Position numbers and translations under genes: made by a program. Below, one piece after another: positions 51,327 to 60,800 of a stretch of 64,000 nt of DNA. Location of the stretch: the NCBI RefSeq assembly GCF_021533195.1, contig NZ_JAJNKB010000006.1, positions 62,001-126,000 on the forward strand, read 5' to 3'. Within the stretch, counting starts at the first letter, position 1. Every line of letters begins with the position of its first letter. The notes under the pieces were generated by a model. That model saw only the letters and a list, made by a program, of their open reading frames with translations, was not told where the DNA came from and did not search any database. This DNA is from Portibacter marinus (GTDB lineage Bacteria; Bacteroidota; Bacteroidia; Chitinophagales; Saprospiraceae).

Positions 51327-51899
51327 ATGAAAATTCTCTATGTTTTAGTGTGTATGTCAATGTTGTCTTGCATAACATCCGGTTCAACCGACCCAACCAA
51401 TGATGAAGAGCAAGCTCCAAAAGAGAGAATGGCTGGTATTGATTATGAATCCAAATTGGACTCTTTGGGTATTGTGCTGGCTGAGGTGTCTCCACCTGTT
51501 GCGAATTATGTAAATATTGTTCAGACAGGAAACCTTTTGTTTTTAGCGGGAAAAGGACCTAAAGATTCTGAGGGGAACTATGTAACTGGTAAGGTAGGGC
51601 AAGACTTAAGCATTGAGCAGGGGTATGAAGCAGCAAGGCTCGTAGCAAGTGCTCAACTTTCAGTACTCAAAGATCACTTGGGCGATTTGAATAGAGTGAA
51701 GAGGGTCGTCAAAGTTTTAGGCATGGTGAATAGCACGGATGATTTTGGTAATCAGCCTGAGGTGGTCAATGGATTTAGCAATGTGATGGTAGAGGTTTTT
51801 GGAGAAAGAGGAAAACATGCCAGGGCAGCTGTGGGCATGGCTTCTTTACCTCGCAACATTTGTGTAGAAATTGAAATGATCGTCGAAGTTTATGACTAA
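51327..51899 (+). CDS. Lipoprotein of the RidA/YjgF family
   Basis: 190 aa. Lipoprotein signal ending SMLSC (Cys at residue 15), then a linker (about 16-45), then the Rid domain: SPPVANYVNIVQTGNLLFLAGKG, a mid stretch with AARLVASAQLSVLKDHLGDL and the conserved Arg in GKHARAAVGMASLP (about 163). The Arg that binds 2-iminobutanoate-like substrates in RidA is kept. Rid enzymes are usually cytoplasmic; this one is exported and acylated. The downstream endonuclease/phosphatase gene overlaps its 3' end by 8 bp. Confidence 0.88.
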   Translation: MKILYVLVCMSMLSCITSGSTDPTNDEEQAPKERMAGIDYESKLDSLGIVLAEVSPPVANYVNIVQTGNLLFLAGKGPKDSEGNYVTGKVGQDLSIEQGYEAARLVASAQLSVLKDHLGDLNRVKRVVKVLGMVNSTDDFGNQPEVVNGFSNVMVEVFGERGKHARAAVGMASLPRNICVEIEMIVEVYD

Positions 51900-52713
51900 A
51901 AAGAAATCTCAAAATGTAAAGCTAATTGATAGAGCTTTTGTCTTATTGATTGCTATACTGATTTTCAACCCACTTTTCTGTCAACAGTATTCTGATAGTT
52001 CTGTACAAATAAGCGTATTAACCTTCAATATCTTAGGTGGAAGAACAACGAACGGAAGCATGGATTTGGATCTGGTAGCCAATGTGATCAAAGAGGCTGA
52101 TCCTGACTTTGTGGCCATGCAAGAAGTAGATTTTAGAGTTAATCGTTCGGGCAAAAGAGATTTGGTGATGGAGTTGGGATCTAGGACATCCATGATCCCT
52201 ATCTTTGCTAGAGCAATGTATTATGATGGAGGAGAGTACGGTGAAGGGATGCTTTCGAAATACTCTTTTATTTCAACCAGAAACATTGCTCTCCCAGCAG
52301 TAGGCAATCAGGAACCAAGGGCTGCGATAGAAATTGTGGTCGAACTACCATCAGGTGATACCATTGCAATCGTGGGCACTCATTTTGCACATGAAGGTCC
52401 ACAAGGCCGTATTATTCAGGCAAAAAAGTTGGCTTCAGTATACCAAAGCTATTCATATCCGGTAATTCTTGCAGGTGATCTAAACGCTGAGCCTGCATCA
52501 GAAGAAATTGAGTTGCTTGAAAACGTGTGGACATCAACATACGATGTCGCCTCACCACAAGCTACTTACCCTTCTGATAAACCTCATAAAAAAATTGATT
52601 ACATCATGTTTAAACCTTCCACAAAATGGAGCGTCGTAGAGCGAAGAATAATTTGTGATACGCTTGCTTCAGATCACTGTGCCTACTTGGTTACATTTCA
52701 ACTTCTACCGTAG
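51892..52713 (+). CDS. Exported endonuclease/exonuclease/phosphatase-family protein
   Basis: 273 aa. A membrane/signal segment (FVLLIAILIFNPLFC) is followed by a DNase I-like fold: ISVLTFNILGG, MQEVDFRVN (Glu ligand), VGTHFAH, AGDLNAEP, KIDYIMF and SDHCA (final His). The acidic and His residues of the active site are all present. It could cut nucleic acids or remove phosphates from sugars or lipids; export suggests a periplasmic or surface substrate. Its start overlaps the RidA-like gene, so both act in one operon. Confidence 0.88.
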   Translation: MTKKKSQNVKLIDRAFVLLIAILIFNPLFCQQYSDSSVQISVLTFNILGGRTTNGSMDLDLVANVIKEADPDFVAMQEVDFRVNRSGKRDLVMELGSRTSMIPIFARAMYYDGGEYGEGMLSKYSFISTRNIALPAVGNQEPRAAIEIVVELPSGDTIAIVGTHFAHEGPQGRIIQAKKLASVYQSYSYPVILAGDLNAEPASEEIELLENVWTSTYDVASPQATYPSDKPHKKIDYIMFKPSTKWSVVERRIICDTLASDHCAYLVTFQLLP

Positions 52714-52852
52714 TTCTTAGTTATGGCCATTGAATAGCCTTAAGCCAAGCCAGGTTTTTAGTATTTCAGTCAGTGTGCGAGAATCAGAACAAACTGTAAC
52801 GACATACACCGTGATATTTTGAATACAAAAACTAAGATCTCACTTGAGGATG

Positions 52853-52884
52853 TAAAAATAGGGCTTTTCCAATCGAAAAAGCCC
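52853..52884 (-). terminator. Intrinsic terminator of recA
   Basis: On the minus strand an 8-bp stem (52877-52884 with 52861-52868, 8-nt loop) is followed by TATTTTT, about 35 bp after the recA stop. Confidence 0.85.
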
Positions 52885-52919
52885 AGCTTTCCTTGTTCTC
52901 AAAAAGGATCGGTTCGCGT

Positions 52920-53954
52920 TTATGAAGCAGGTGCTGCAGCAGCTTCCTTCTTCTCTACGCCAACATTGTATTTTGCTTTAATCTTCTTTTCGATTTCCAG
53001 TGCCAACTCGGGATTGTCTCTCATAAATTGTTTCGCACCTTCACGCCCCTGAGCAATCTTAGTACCATCATAGCTATACCATGATCCCGACTTCTGTATT
53101 ACTTCTACATCAACACCTAGATCAACAATCTCACCAACTTTAGAAATACCTTCACCATACATGATGTCAAACATAGCAATCTTAAATGGAGGTGCTAATT
53201 TATTCTTTACCACCTTCACTTTGACCGGATTTCCAACAACATTCCCTTCCTTATCCTTTATAGCAGAACCTGAGCGTCGAATGTCCAGTCTCATGGATGC
53301 ATAAAATTTAAGTGCGTTACCACCTGTCGTGGTTTCAGGGTTACCAAACATCACACCGATTTTCTCTCTCAACTGATTAATAAAAATGCAGCAGCATCCT
53401 GTCTTACCTATGGAGCCAGTTAGCTTCCTCATAGCTTGAGACATCAATCTTGCCTGCAAACCCATTTTTGAATCTCCCATTTCACCTTCTATCTCACTTC
53501 GCGGCACCAATGCTGCAACTGAGTCTATTACCAGAATGTCAATTGCGCCTGACCTAATCAAGTTTTCTGCAATTTCTAGCGCCTGTTCACCATTGTCAGG
53601 TTGTGAAATCAAAAGGTTTTCTGTATCAACGCCTAATGCTTCTGCATAAAATCTGTCGAATGCATGTTCAGCATCTATAAAGGCAGCAATACCTCCATTT
53701 TTTTGGCATTCTGCAATAGCATGAATGGCCAAAGTGGTTTTACCGGATGATTCAGGACCATATATTTCGATTACTCTCCCCTTTGCAAATCCACCTACAC
53801 CTAAAGCAATGTCTAATCCAAGCGAACCAGTAGGTATCGTCTCTGCATCCACCACCTGTTTATCGCCTAGCTTCATTATGGTTCCTTTACCATAATTCTT
53901 CTCTATGCTAGCCATAGCTAGATTTAAAGCTTTGAGCTTATTATCTTTACTCAT
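52920..53954 (-). CDS. recA: Recombinase RecA
   Basis: 344 aa from the ATG at 53954 ([20 protein letters not shown]); the frame to 53990 adds a hydrophobic [12 protein letters not shown] that is not part of RecA. Walker [10 protein letters not shown] (about residues 68-76), LVIDSVAAL (Walker B), loops with [14 protein letters not shown] and [10 protein letters not shown], and [19 protein letters not shown]. It forms filaments on single-stranded DNA for recombination and SOS induction. It ends in an Ala-rich acidic tail. A TAAATTTG -7 box lies before it. Confidence 0.97.
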   Translation of the reverse strand: MSKDNKLKALNLAMASIEKNYGKGTIMKLGDKQVVDAETIPTGSLGLDIALGVGGFAKGRVIEIYGPESSGKTTLAIHAIAECQKNGGIAAFIDAEHAFDRFYAEALGVDTENLLISQPDNGEQALEIAENLIRSGAIDILVIDSVAALVPRSEIEGEMGDSKMGLQARLMSQAMRKLTGSIGKTGCCCIFINQLREKIGVMFGNPETTTGGNALKFYASMRLDIRRSGSAIKDKEGNVVGNPVKVKVVKNKLAPPFKIAMFDIMYGEGISKVGEIVDLGVDVEVIQKSGSWYSYDGTKIAQGREGAKQFMRDNPELALEIEKKIKAKYNVGVEKKEAAAAPAS

Positions 53955-53987
53955 AATTGTTAATATTAAAAGAATTAAATATAAGTA

Positions 53988-53995
53988 CAAATTTA
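53988..53995 (-). promoter_or_regulatory. Possible -7 box (TAAATTTG) of recA
   Basis: Exact TAnnTTTG match on the minus strand, giving a leader of about 25-30 nt. The -33 element is unclear (TTCTTG repeats lie near). Confidence 0.5.
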
Positions 53996-54024
53996 ATATA
54001 TACTTGACAAGAACAAGAACTTAT

Positions 54025-54039
54025 TGATGATTATCATCA
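54025..54039. promoter_or_regulatory. Palindrome upstream of the recA promoter
   Basis: TGATGAT-T-ATCATCA, a perfect 7-bp inverted repeat, lies about 30 bp upstream of the proposed -7 box. It could bind a regulator of the SOS response; no such site is established here. Confidence 0.4.
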
Positions 54040-54226
54040 TATCTACTTTTCCGGACGTTTATCCGGATCGTACAAAAGCAGAGATAAGCGCTTAATTATT
54101 TTAGTATCTGAAAGTTGAATTGCGTTACCAAAAAAAGAAAAAATTTTTCTCGAAAAACAATTTTTTCTGTATTACTACCTACTTCGCTGATAGATTTCTT
54201 AGTAATAATAAGAATCACATATAGAT

Positions 54227-54757
54227 CTAATTGATTAAATAAGTATTCATAATCAATCCGTGATCGAAGGATAACTGCTCTTTTAATTCCATTTTAATGG
54301 ACCGTTTAGAACTGCCAAATACGGGAACACCCTCACCCAGAATAATTGGGTTTATTTTCAATTTTAATTCATCGATTAGCCCATGATCAAGCATCCAGCC
54401 AGCTAGTTGACCTCCTCCACATAGATAAACATCGGTTTCAGACTCCTCTTTGACCTCATTGATTTTTTCAACACTGAGACTAGCAACTTCAATATTTTCT
54501 GAAGCGCTTTCGAATTTCAGGTTGTCTGAAAATATATAATGTTTCATATGTGGGTAAGCCAGATCGCCTGGTTTCATACCAAACTTATAGCCGAATTCAT
54601 AGGTTTTTCGACCCATGATTACAGTTTTAAAATTTTGGAGGTCAGCCAGATAGTAATCTACACCATTTCCTTCTCCTACGAAAAGGCTGATGTCTTCATT
54701 GCTTCCTGCGATGTAACCATCAAGAGAGGTGGCTACGTAATAGATAATTTTTTTCAA
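54227..54757 (-). CDS. Dihydrofolate reductase / RibD C-terminal family protein
   Basis: 176 aa. N-terminus KKIIYYVATSLDGYIAGSNEDI, then VIMGRKTYEFGY, VYLCGGGQLAGWMLDHGL and INPIILGEGVPVF: the NADPH-binding RibD_C-type (YyaP/YwjB-like) reductase family related to DHFR. It lacks the deaminase domain of RibD and is not the DHFR of folate synthesis by these motifs. Physiological substrate unknown. Stands alone between recA and the small gene at 54983. Confidence 0.88.
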   Translation of the reverse strand: MKKIIYYVATSLDGYIAGSNEDISLFVGEGNGVDYYLADLQNFKTVIMGRKTYEFGYKFGMKPGDLAYPHMKHYIFSDNLKFESASENIEVASLSVEKINEVKEESETDVYLCGGGQLAGWMLDHGLIDELKLKINPIILGEGVPVFGSSKRSIKMELKEQLSFDHGLIMNTYLIN

Positions 54758-54982
54758 TTTCCTGTGATTTAGTATGATAAAAAAGAATGGAAGTATTTAC
54801 TATGGTGTTCAGTACTAAATCTAAGAAATCATGACTAAGAAAATTTTATGGACCTAAAGATATAATGATAAATTGAAGGATCAAAAAATTAAAAACAGAT
54901 TTCTTTAAAAAGGGATTTTATAAGAAGATGTTATTAGCCTAAATGAAAAGTGGCCGGATAGCAAAATTGAGGAGCGCTTAGA

Positions 54983-55324
54983 TTAATTAAGATAGTTTTC
55001 AGAAAATAGAACGCCTTTTCGTGAATCGTATTCAGCCTGAATACCAGAGTTTAAGAGAGATTTCTTGTAAGGAAAGCGTCGGGTATCAATAATGAACACT
55101 TTACATCCAATGGCTGCATTAAGCTCAGGATGAGTTTTTCGCCAACAATTTCCAAGCTCATGTGCAGTAGCATTGTGAGATTTGCGCCACTTTCTTCCGA
55201 TCACTACTTCGAGATAGATTACACCATTTTTATAATCCAGTAACTTCGAAGAAAGTCCATATCCTACTCGGTAGAACATGTCTGTTTCTAAAAAATGCTT
55301 TCTATTTAATTCCTCGATATTCAT
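54983..55324 (-). CDS. Uncharacterised small protein
   Basis: 113 aa from the ATG at 55324 (MNIEELNRKHFLETDMF); a longer frame to 55360 is possible. Mixed alpha/beta, with VIYLEVVIGRKWRKSHNATAH and GCKVFIIDTRRFPYKK. No signal peptide or named motif. No family recognised. Confidence 0.55.
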   Translation of the reverse strand: MNIEELNRKHFLETDMFYRVGYGLSSKLLDYKNGVIYLEVVIGRKWRKSHNATAHELGNCWRKTHPELNAAIGCKVFIIDTRRFPYKKSLLNSGIQAEYDSRKGVLFSENYLN

Positions 55325-55468
55325 GCACTTTTCAAGGTGCAGAAATTGTGCCAAACGCAATCATCACGGGCGGTTCAAGACGCCCACATGAAAACATTAC
55401 AATTTTTTCGATTGCTTAAGTAAGTCATTTTCAACCAACAGAAATTGAAAAAATACCGTAGAAAAAAA

Positions 55469-56080
55469 TTATTTGCTTTCCCTGTGTATATGGAGTGACC
55501 AATGATTTTTAACAGCTAATACCCTGATAACGATGATAATCAATACAGATCCCGCTTGTGCGATATATAATGGTATTGACAAACTGCTCATAAATAAATA
55601 GACCATTCCACCTAATAAACAAGCAGTAGCGTAAATTTCTTTCCTGAAAATGAGCGGCACTTCATTAGAGAGCGTATCACGCAAAACACCTCCAAAAACA
55701 GCAGAAATTGCACCCATTAAAACGCAGATAACAGGTGACAAACCAAGATCAAGACATTTTTGAACACCCAAAACCGTAAATAATCCGATTCCAATGGAAT
55801 CAAATAAAAACATAGTTTTACGCAACTTGAGAATGGTCTTGCGAAAAAAGTAAACAAGCGGAACTGCCAGAAAAATGATCAATACATAATTGATGTCCTG
55901 AATCCAGGATACTGGCAAGGAGCCAGTTAACATGTCTCGAAGTGTACCTCCTCCGACAGAAGTGACAAAGCCCAATACGGATGCTCCAAAAATATCGAAG
56001 CGCTTAGAGATCCCTGTAAGTACACCACTTATAGCAAAGACAAGTGTACCTATCAGGTCAATAGCATATATGATGCTCAC
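55469..56080 (-). CDS. TRIC-type cation channel / UPF0126 membrane protein
   Basis: 203 aa, seven predicted membrane helices. Two inverted copies of a three-helix unit each with a Gly-rich motif: SVGGGTLRDMLTG (about 40-52) and VFGGVLRDTLSNEVP (about 125-139). This is the YicG/TRIC family, of which some members are trimeric K+ or cation channels. It overlaps the DUF4920 gene by 4 bp, so the two are translationally coupled. Ion specificity is not known here. Confidence 0.9.
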   Translation of the reverse strand: MSIIYAIDLIGTLVFAISGVLTGISKRFDIFGASVLGFVTSVGGGTLRDMLTGSLPVSWIQDINYVLIIFLAVPLVYFFRKTILKLRKTMFLFDSIGIGLFTVLGVQKCLDLGLSPVICVLMGAISAVFGGVLRDTLSNEVPLIFRKEIYATACLLGGMVYLFMSSLSIPLYIAQAGSVLIIIVIRVLAVKNHWSLHIHRESK

Positions 56081-56553
56081 TTCAGAATAACGGCATCTGC
56101 CATAAACTTAAGTTCAACTTTAGGCTCGGTAATGGCCGCAATCGTTTCTTTGGATTCTCCATTATCTTCAGCATAATGCCTTAATTCATCGACACTGGTC
56201 TCTTCTTTGTACGCCTTACCTCGCATAACAACAATTTCGCCTGCTATATCCTTGGGCATAAAGAAACCATAGTCCTTGAACTTTACAAACATTGGTTCTG
56301 TATCAGGTGTTTCTGAAACGATATTCATCCAGCAACCTTTTGCTTGACAAACGCCTTCTACCTTTCCAATCACTTTGACATTTTCCAATTCCTGGTTAGT
56401 CTCCAGTTTTTTAAGCAACTCATCATAGGATATCGCACCTGCTGCATCCATCATCTCTCCAAAGTGTGTACCTTCATCAGTCACACCAACTTCTTTACTT
56501 TGAGCACAGGCTATTTGGGCAACCAGTAATAGTAAGAATAAGACATTTTTCAT
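56077..56553 (-). CDS. DUF4920-family exported protein
   Basis: 158 aa from the ATG at 56553 (MKNVLFLLLLVAQIACAQ), a signal peptide; the frame is open to 56598 but with a poor N-terminus. The mature part has ISYDELLKKLE, VIGKVEGVCQAKGCWM and FVKFKDYGFFMP, as in the DUF4920 family, an OB-like fold. Two Cys in CQAKGC may bind a metal or haem ligand, which is inference. Coupled with the TRIC-type channel gene. Confidence 0.88.
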   Translation of the reverse strand: MKNVLFLLLLVAQIACAQSKEVGVTDEGTHFGEMMDAAGAISYDELLKKLETNQELENVKVIGKVEGVCQAKGCWMNIVSETPDTEPMFVKFKDYGFFMPKDIAGEIVVMRGKAYKEETSVDELRHYAEDNGESKETIAAITEPKVELKFMADAVILK

Positions 56554-56623
56554 TTTCTTCAATTTTAAGTCCACAAAACTAACTACAATAGTTGGCAAAA
56601 TAGTTTATAAAGGAGGGAATAAA

Positions 56624-57772
56624 TTACATCTTATACCACTTTTCGTCACTGGAAGAAGAGGCCACAACTGCTTCTATAAATTGCATGCCTCTTAATCCAT
56701 CCTCTACAGTAGGAAAATCTTTATATACAGCATCTACTTCTTCACCGGCCAGGCGAGCTTGCACACATTTAGCAAAATTCCTGTAGATGTTACCAAAAGC
56801 TTCGAGATATCCTTCCGGATGTCCAGCTGGAATCCTTGTATGTGCTGTTGCGGCTTCATAGAGATCTCCCACACCGGTCCTCATGACTTCCATAGGTTTA
56901 TCTAAATGCTTTACGACTAAAGTGTTGGGCTCCATTTGATGCCATTCCAGACCAGCTTTGGTACCGTAAACCCTTATCGCGAGAGCATTTTCTTCTCCTG
57001 CGGAAATCTGAGATGCATAAAGTACACCGCGAGCTCCATTTTCAAATCTTAGTAACACAGAACCGTCATCGTCCAATTGTCTTCCTTCAATGTGCGCATG
57101 CAAATCAGCGCAGAGATATTCTATTTTAAGATCAGTGATATATTCTGCCAGGTTTTCAGCATGAGTACCAATATCTCCCATGGCACCTGCAGCCCCTGAA
57201 CGTTTAGGGTCGGTTCTCCATGAAGCTTGTTTGGAGTCTGAATCTTCTAACTTGGTGCTTAACCAACCCTGCGGATACTCAACCACTACCCTTCGCACTT
57301 TTCCAATGTCGCCATTACTTACCATCATTTTAGCCTGTTTGACCATCGGGTAGCCAGTGTAATTGTGGGTCAATGCGAAGATCAATCCGGTATCATTGAC
57401 AATTTTCACCAAGTCTATAGCCTCATCCATATCAAAAGACAGGGGCTTGTCACAAACCACATGAAATCCATTTTCAAGGGCCATTTTCGCTGGACCATAA
57501 TGCATATGATTAGGAGTGACAATAGATATAAAATCCATCCTGACATCTTCAGGAAGTTCTTTTTCTTTCATGATCATTTCCTCATATGATCCGTAGACTC
57601 TTTCCTCCGGTAAATACAAATCCTTTCCAGAGAGCTTAGATTTTTCAGCACTGCTAGAAAATGCTCCACATACCAACTCTATTTGACCATCAATGGCAGC
57701 TGCCATTCTATGTACGCCGCCAATGAATGCCCCTCGGCCTCCGCCGACCATACCCATTCTTATTTTTCTCAA
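56624..57772 (-). CDS. Gfo/Idh/MocA-family NAD(P)-dependent oxidoreductase
   Basis: 382 aa. Rossmann fold at the N-terminus, GMVGGGRGAFIGGVHRMA (about 7-24), and the EKP-type motif VVCDKPLSF (about 108-116) with the catalytic Lys; DIGTHAENLAEY (about 200-211) carries the sugar-site Asp and His. Family members oxidise sugars, inositols or glycosides at C3 or C2. The gene lies 44 bp after the large cytochrome/DUF1080 lipoprotein gene on the same strand. A 3-keto-glycoside step is the likely joint process. Confidence 0.9.
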   Translation of the reverse strand: MRKIRMGMVGGGRGAFIGGVHRMAAAIDGQIELVCGAFSSSAEKSKLSGKDLYLPEERVYGSYEEMIMKEKELPEDVRMDFISIVTPNHMHYGPAKMALENGFHVVCDKPLSFDMDEAIDLVKIVNDTGLIFALTHNYTGYPMVKQAKMMVSNGDIGKVRRVVVEYPQGWLSTKLEDSDSKQASWRTDPKRSGAAGAMGDIGTHAENLAEYITDLKIEYLCADLHAHIEGRQLDDDGSVLLRFENGARGVLYASQISAGEENALAIRVYGTKAGLEWHQMEPNTLVVKHLDKPMEVMRTGVGDLYEAATAHTRIPAGHPEGYLEAFGNIYRNFAKCVQARLAGEEVDAVYKDFPTVEDGLRGMQFIEAVVASSSSDEKWYKM

Positions 57773-57816
57773 AACAATATATTTTTAATATTACTAATCA
57801 ACTTATAATCTGTCCT

Positions 57817-60800
57817 TTACAGCTTTCTGATTTTGATATTCTTAAAATAGACCGGATCATCGTGGTCTTGCAAAGCAATGTGCCCTACATTATATTCACC
57901 GAAACCCTTCCAGTCTGCAAACTTTGAATTGGCCACCATCTGCTTCCATGAGTCGTCGAACATGGTAAATTCCACAATTTTGCGTCCATTCTGCCAGTGC
58001 TCGATTTTTCCATCTTTAGAAACAATTCTGGAAGTGTTCCATTCACCTGCAGGTTTAACGGTTTTGTATTTGCCTTCAATCATATCGTAAAGATCACCTG
58101 CTCGATGTGTCGGATACTTAGTATCTGGGTGACAAGCATCATCCAGAATCTGCATTTCCGGGCCTGTCCGGTAGGTATTCTCGAACTCTTCGGATTCGTG
58201 CACAAAATAGATGATTCCACTATTGCCGCAAGGAGAGATCTTCCAGTCTACTGTAAATTCAAAATCTTTATAGGTTTTTTCTGTCATGATGTCCCCTCCA
58301 TCTATAGCTTTCCTGCTGCCATCGTCTTGCTGCTCAGATTTTAAGGTCAACAGGCCATTTTCCACCACCCAGCTACTGCCTGGTTGTTCTTTCAAGTATC
58401 CCTTCCAACCATCTGTATTCTCTCCATTGAAAAGTAATTCCCATCCTGTCTCTTCCTCGGCGGGTGTAAGGGTATTGTCGGAGATCGAAAAAGGCCTGTT
58501 TGTTCTAAATCCGGGCTGAGATGAAATATTATTCATGGTATACCATGCCTCAGTACTCCAAAGGTCGTGGTTCATATCACTGACAAACATTTCATCCAGA
58601 TGTACATATACTACATAACCTTGTCTTATTCCAGGGATCTCCAGAAACACTTTCCTTCTGTCTTCTGATACATTTGCAGATCTTACAGGAAGCCTGGATT
58701 CGTTCAACTTGGGACCTCCATACTCAGCAGTAGGTTTATAGTACCATTGACTGATTTCGTAGGCATTAGTATTCCATCCTTCGCCAGGTCTTAAGGGTTC
58801 GGTGAATTCGATTTCCAGTCCATTAGAACGAGATCGGACAGCAAGCATCTCAAATGTAGAGGTGTCGTTATAGGCCAGTCGTTGCAATCCGTACCAATTT
58901 GTACCCACATTCTGCCAATTGCCCGGATTCCCTACTCCTCCAACGTAAAGAGCGTCATCTGGTCCCCATACGATTCGATTTACTCCAGCTTCTAATCCTT
59001 GAGTAAATCTGAATACCGCTCCCTGATATTCACCATTTATTTTTTCAACAAATACTCTTTTAATTCCACCATGCGTGACCTCACCATGAATCATTTGTCC
59101 TTCATAAGGGCCTACATTCAGATAAGAGGGAGTGGAGGGTGAGTTTCCTATTTCATCTTGGGGCAACCATACCAGAGGATTTTTTTCTTCAAGATTGGCA
59201 GTACCTTCGAAATCTACAGAACGACCTCCGAAAAAATCCCCTTCTGTAACATGCACAATTTTGCTGGATGGAAGCCAATCTCCCTGATTGTCAGCAACAA
59301 AGATTTCATCATCTACACCTATTCCTATTCCGTTAGGCGTTCTGAGGCCTTCTGCAATGAATTCTAATGCACCAGTTTCCTTGTTTATTTTTATGACCTT
59401 TCCGCGGTCTTGAATTTGAGGCTGCATACTGGCTCCACCCGGCAATATGGCTGTGGCGAGTGTAGCGTAAAAGTGACCGTCCTGATATTCCAGCCCAAAA
59501 CCAAACTCATGGAAATTGGTGGAAACATCCCAGTCATTGCTTACTGTGATATATTCATCGATCATCTCATCGCCATTAGTATCGACAAGCTTAGTCAATT
59601 CCTGTTTCTGCATTACGTAGATTTCACCGTCTACTACTTTCAAACCTAAAGGTTCTGCTAAACCAGAAGCAATTTTTTTAACTGTAATCTGAGAGGGATT
59701 TCCAGAGGTTACGTTGCTCAAAAGATAAACGCCTCCTTCTTCATCCCAGGTACTCACGGCCAATCTACCATCTGGTAAGAAATCCATGCCTCCGACCTTT
59801 GGCATAAACGAAACAGGTCTTGCCTGACTAAGTGTGAAGCTTGGATGCACCTGAGTTAATACTGATTTATCACCGGGTATGGTATTCATAGAAGCCATTG
59901 GCAATGACAAGCCTTCTATCTCCGATTGCTTATTTCTATTATGGTAAATCACTGCAGGGGGAACCACTTCGAATGCTCCGGCATCTTTTGGTTTCCAATT
60001 AAATGACAAGAACTTTCCTCCTGCACCATTAAAGTACTCAATGCGAAATTTATGATGACCTTGTTTAAGACCTACCTTCGCATCCTTACTTTCTACACCG
60101 TGAGTGCCATCCAAATCAATCACCAAGTCATCATTTATATAGAGTTTCGACCCATCGTCGCTCCACATTCTAAAGATAATTTCAGAATCCTCTTCAATAT
60201 GGAGAAAGCCTTCAGAAACTATGATAAAATTATCTCTTAGGTCGGTGAACTTTCCATCATTCATGTTGTCAAAGTTGGGCATAATACCACCCATAATAGG
60301 ACTAGTCAATGTTCTGTAGTCTGGAAGTATTTGAATGCCTGGACTAGCTCTATACACTTTCACCAAAGCACCCAAGATCAAATCATTTTCTGATACTTCA
60401 ACAGGCTCTAGGTAATCATCCGCAGAAATAACACCTGTAGTCGAACCACCTGCTTTTTCACTTTCAGGTACCAATCCTAAAATATAGTCAACCATTTTTT
60501 CGAGGTCGCTATCAGGAATATTGGGATGGGCTGTCATAACGGCCTCTCCCCACACACCATTGCCTCCAGATCTTATTTTTCCTTTTAAGTAATTAATGTT
60601 GTCCTCTGTCGCAGCATATCTTCTGGCGATGGTCATGTATGCAGGGCCGACAGTCTTCATTCTTACATTGTGACATGTTCTGCAATCGCTGGCTGAAATC
60701 AGTGCAAGTCCTTCATTCGCTGATGAAGACATGGCCTTTTTCCTGTATTTCGTATTTTCAATCAATGGCTTGGTAGCAAAAGTCGTAGTCAATTGCGTTG

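Noticed and set aside
52819-53052. 77-aa plus-strand frame over the recA end
   Set aside because: It lies across the recA terminator and the recA coding sequence on the opposite strand.
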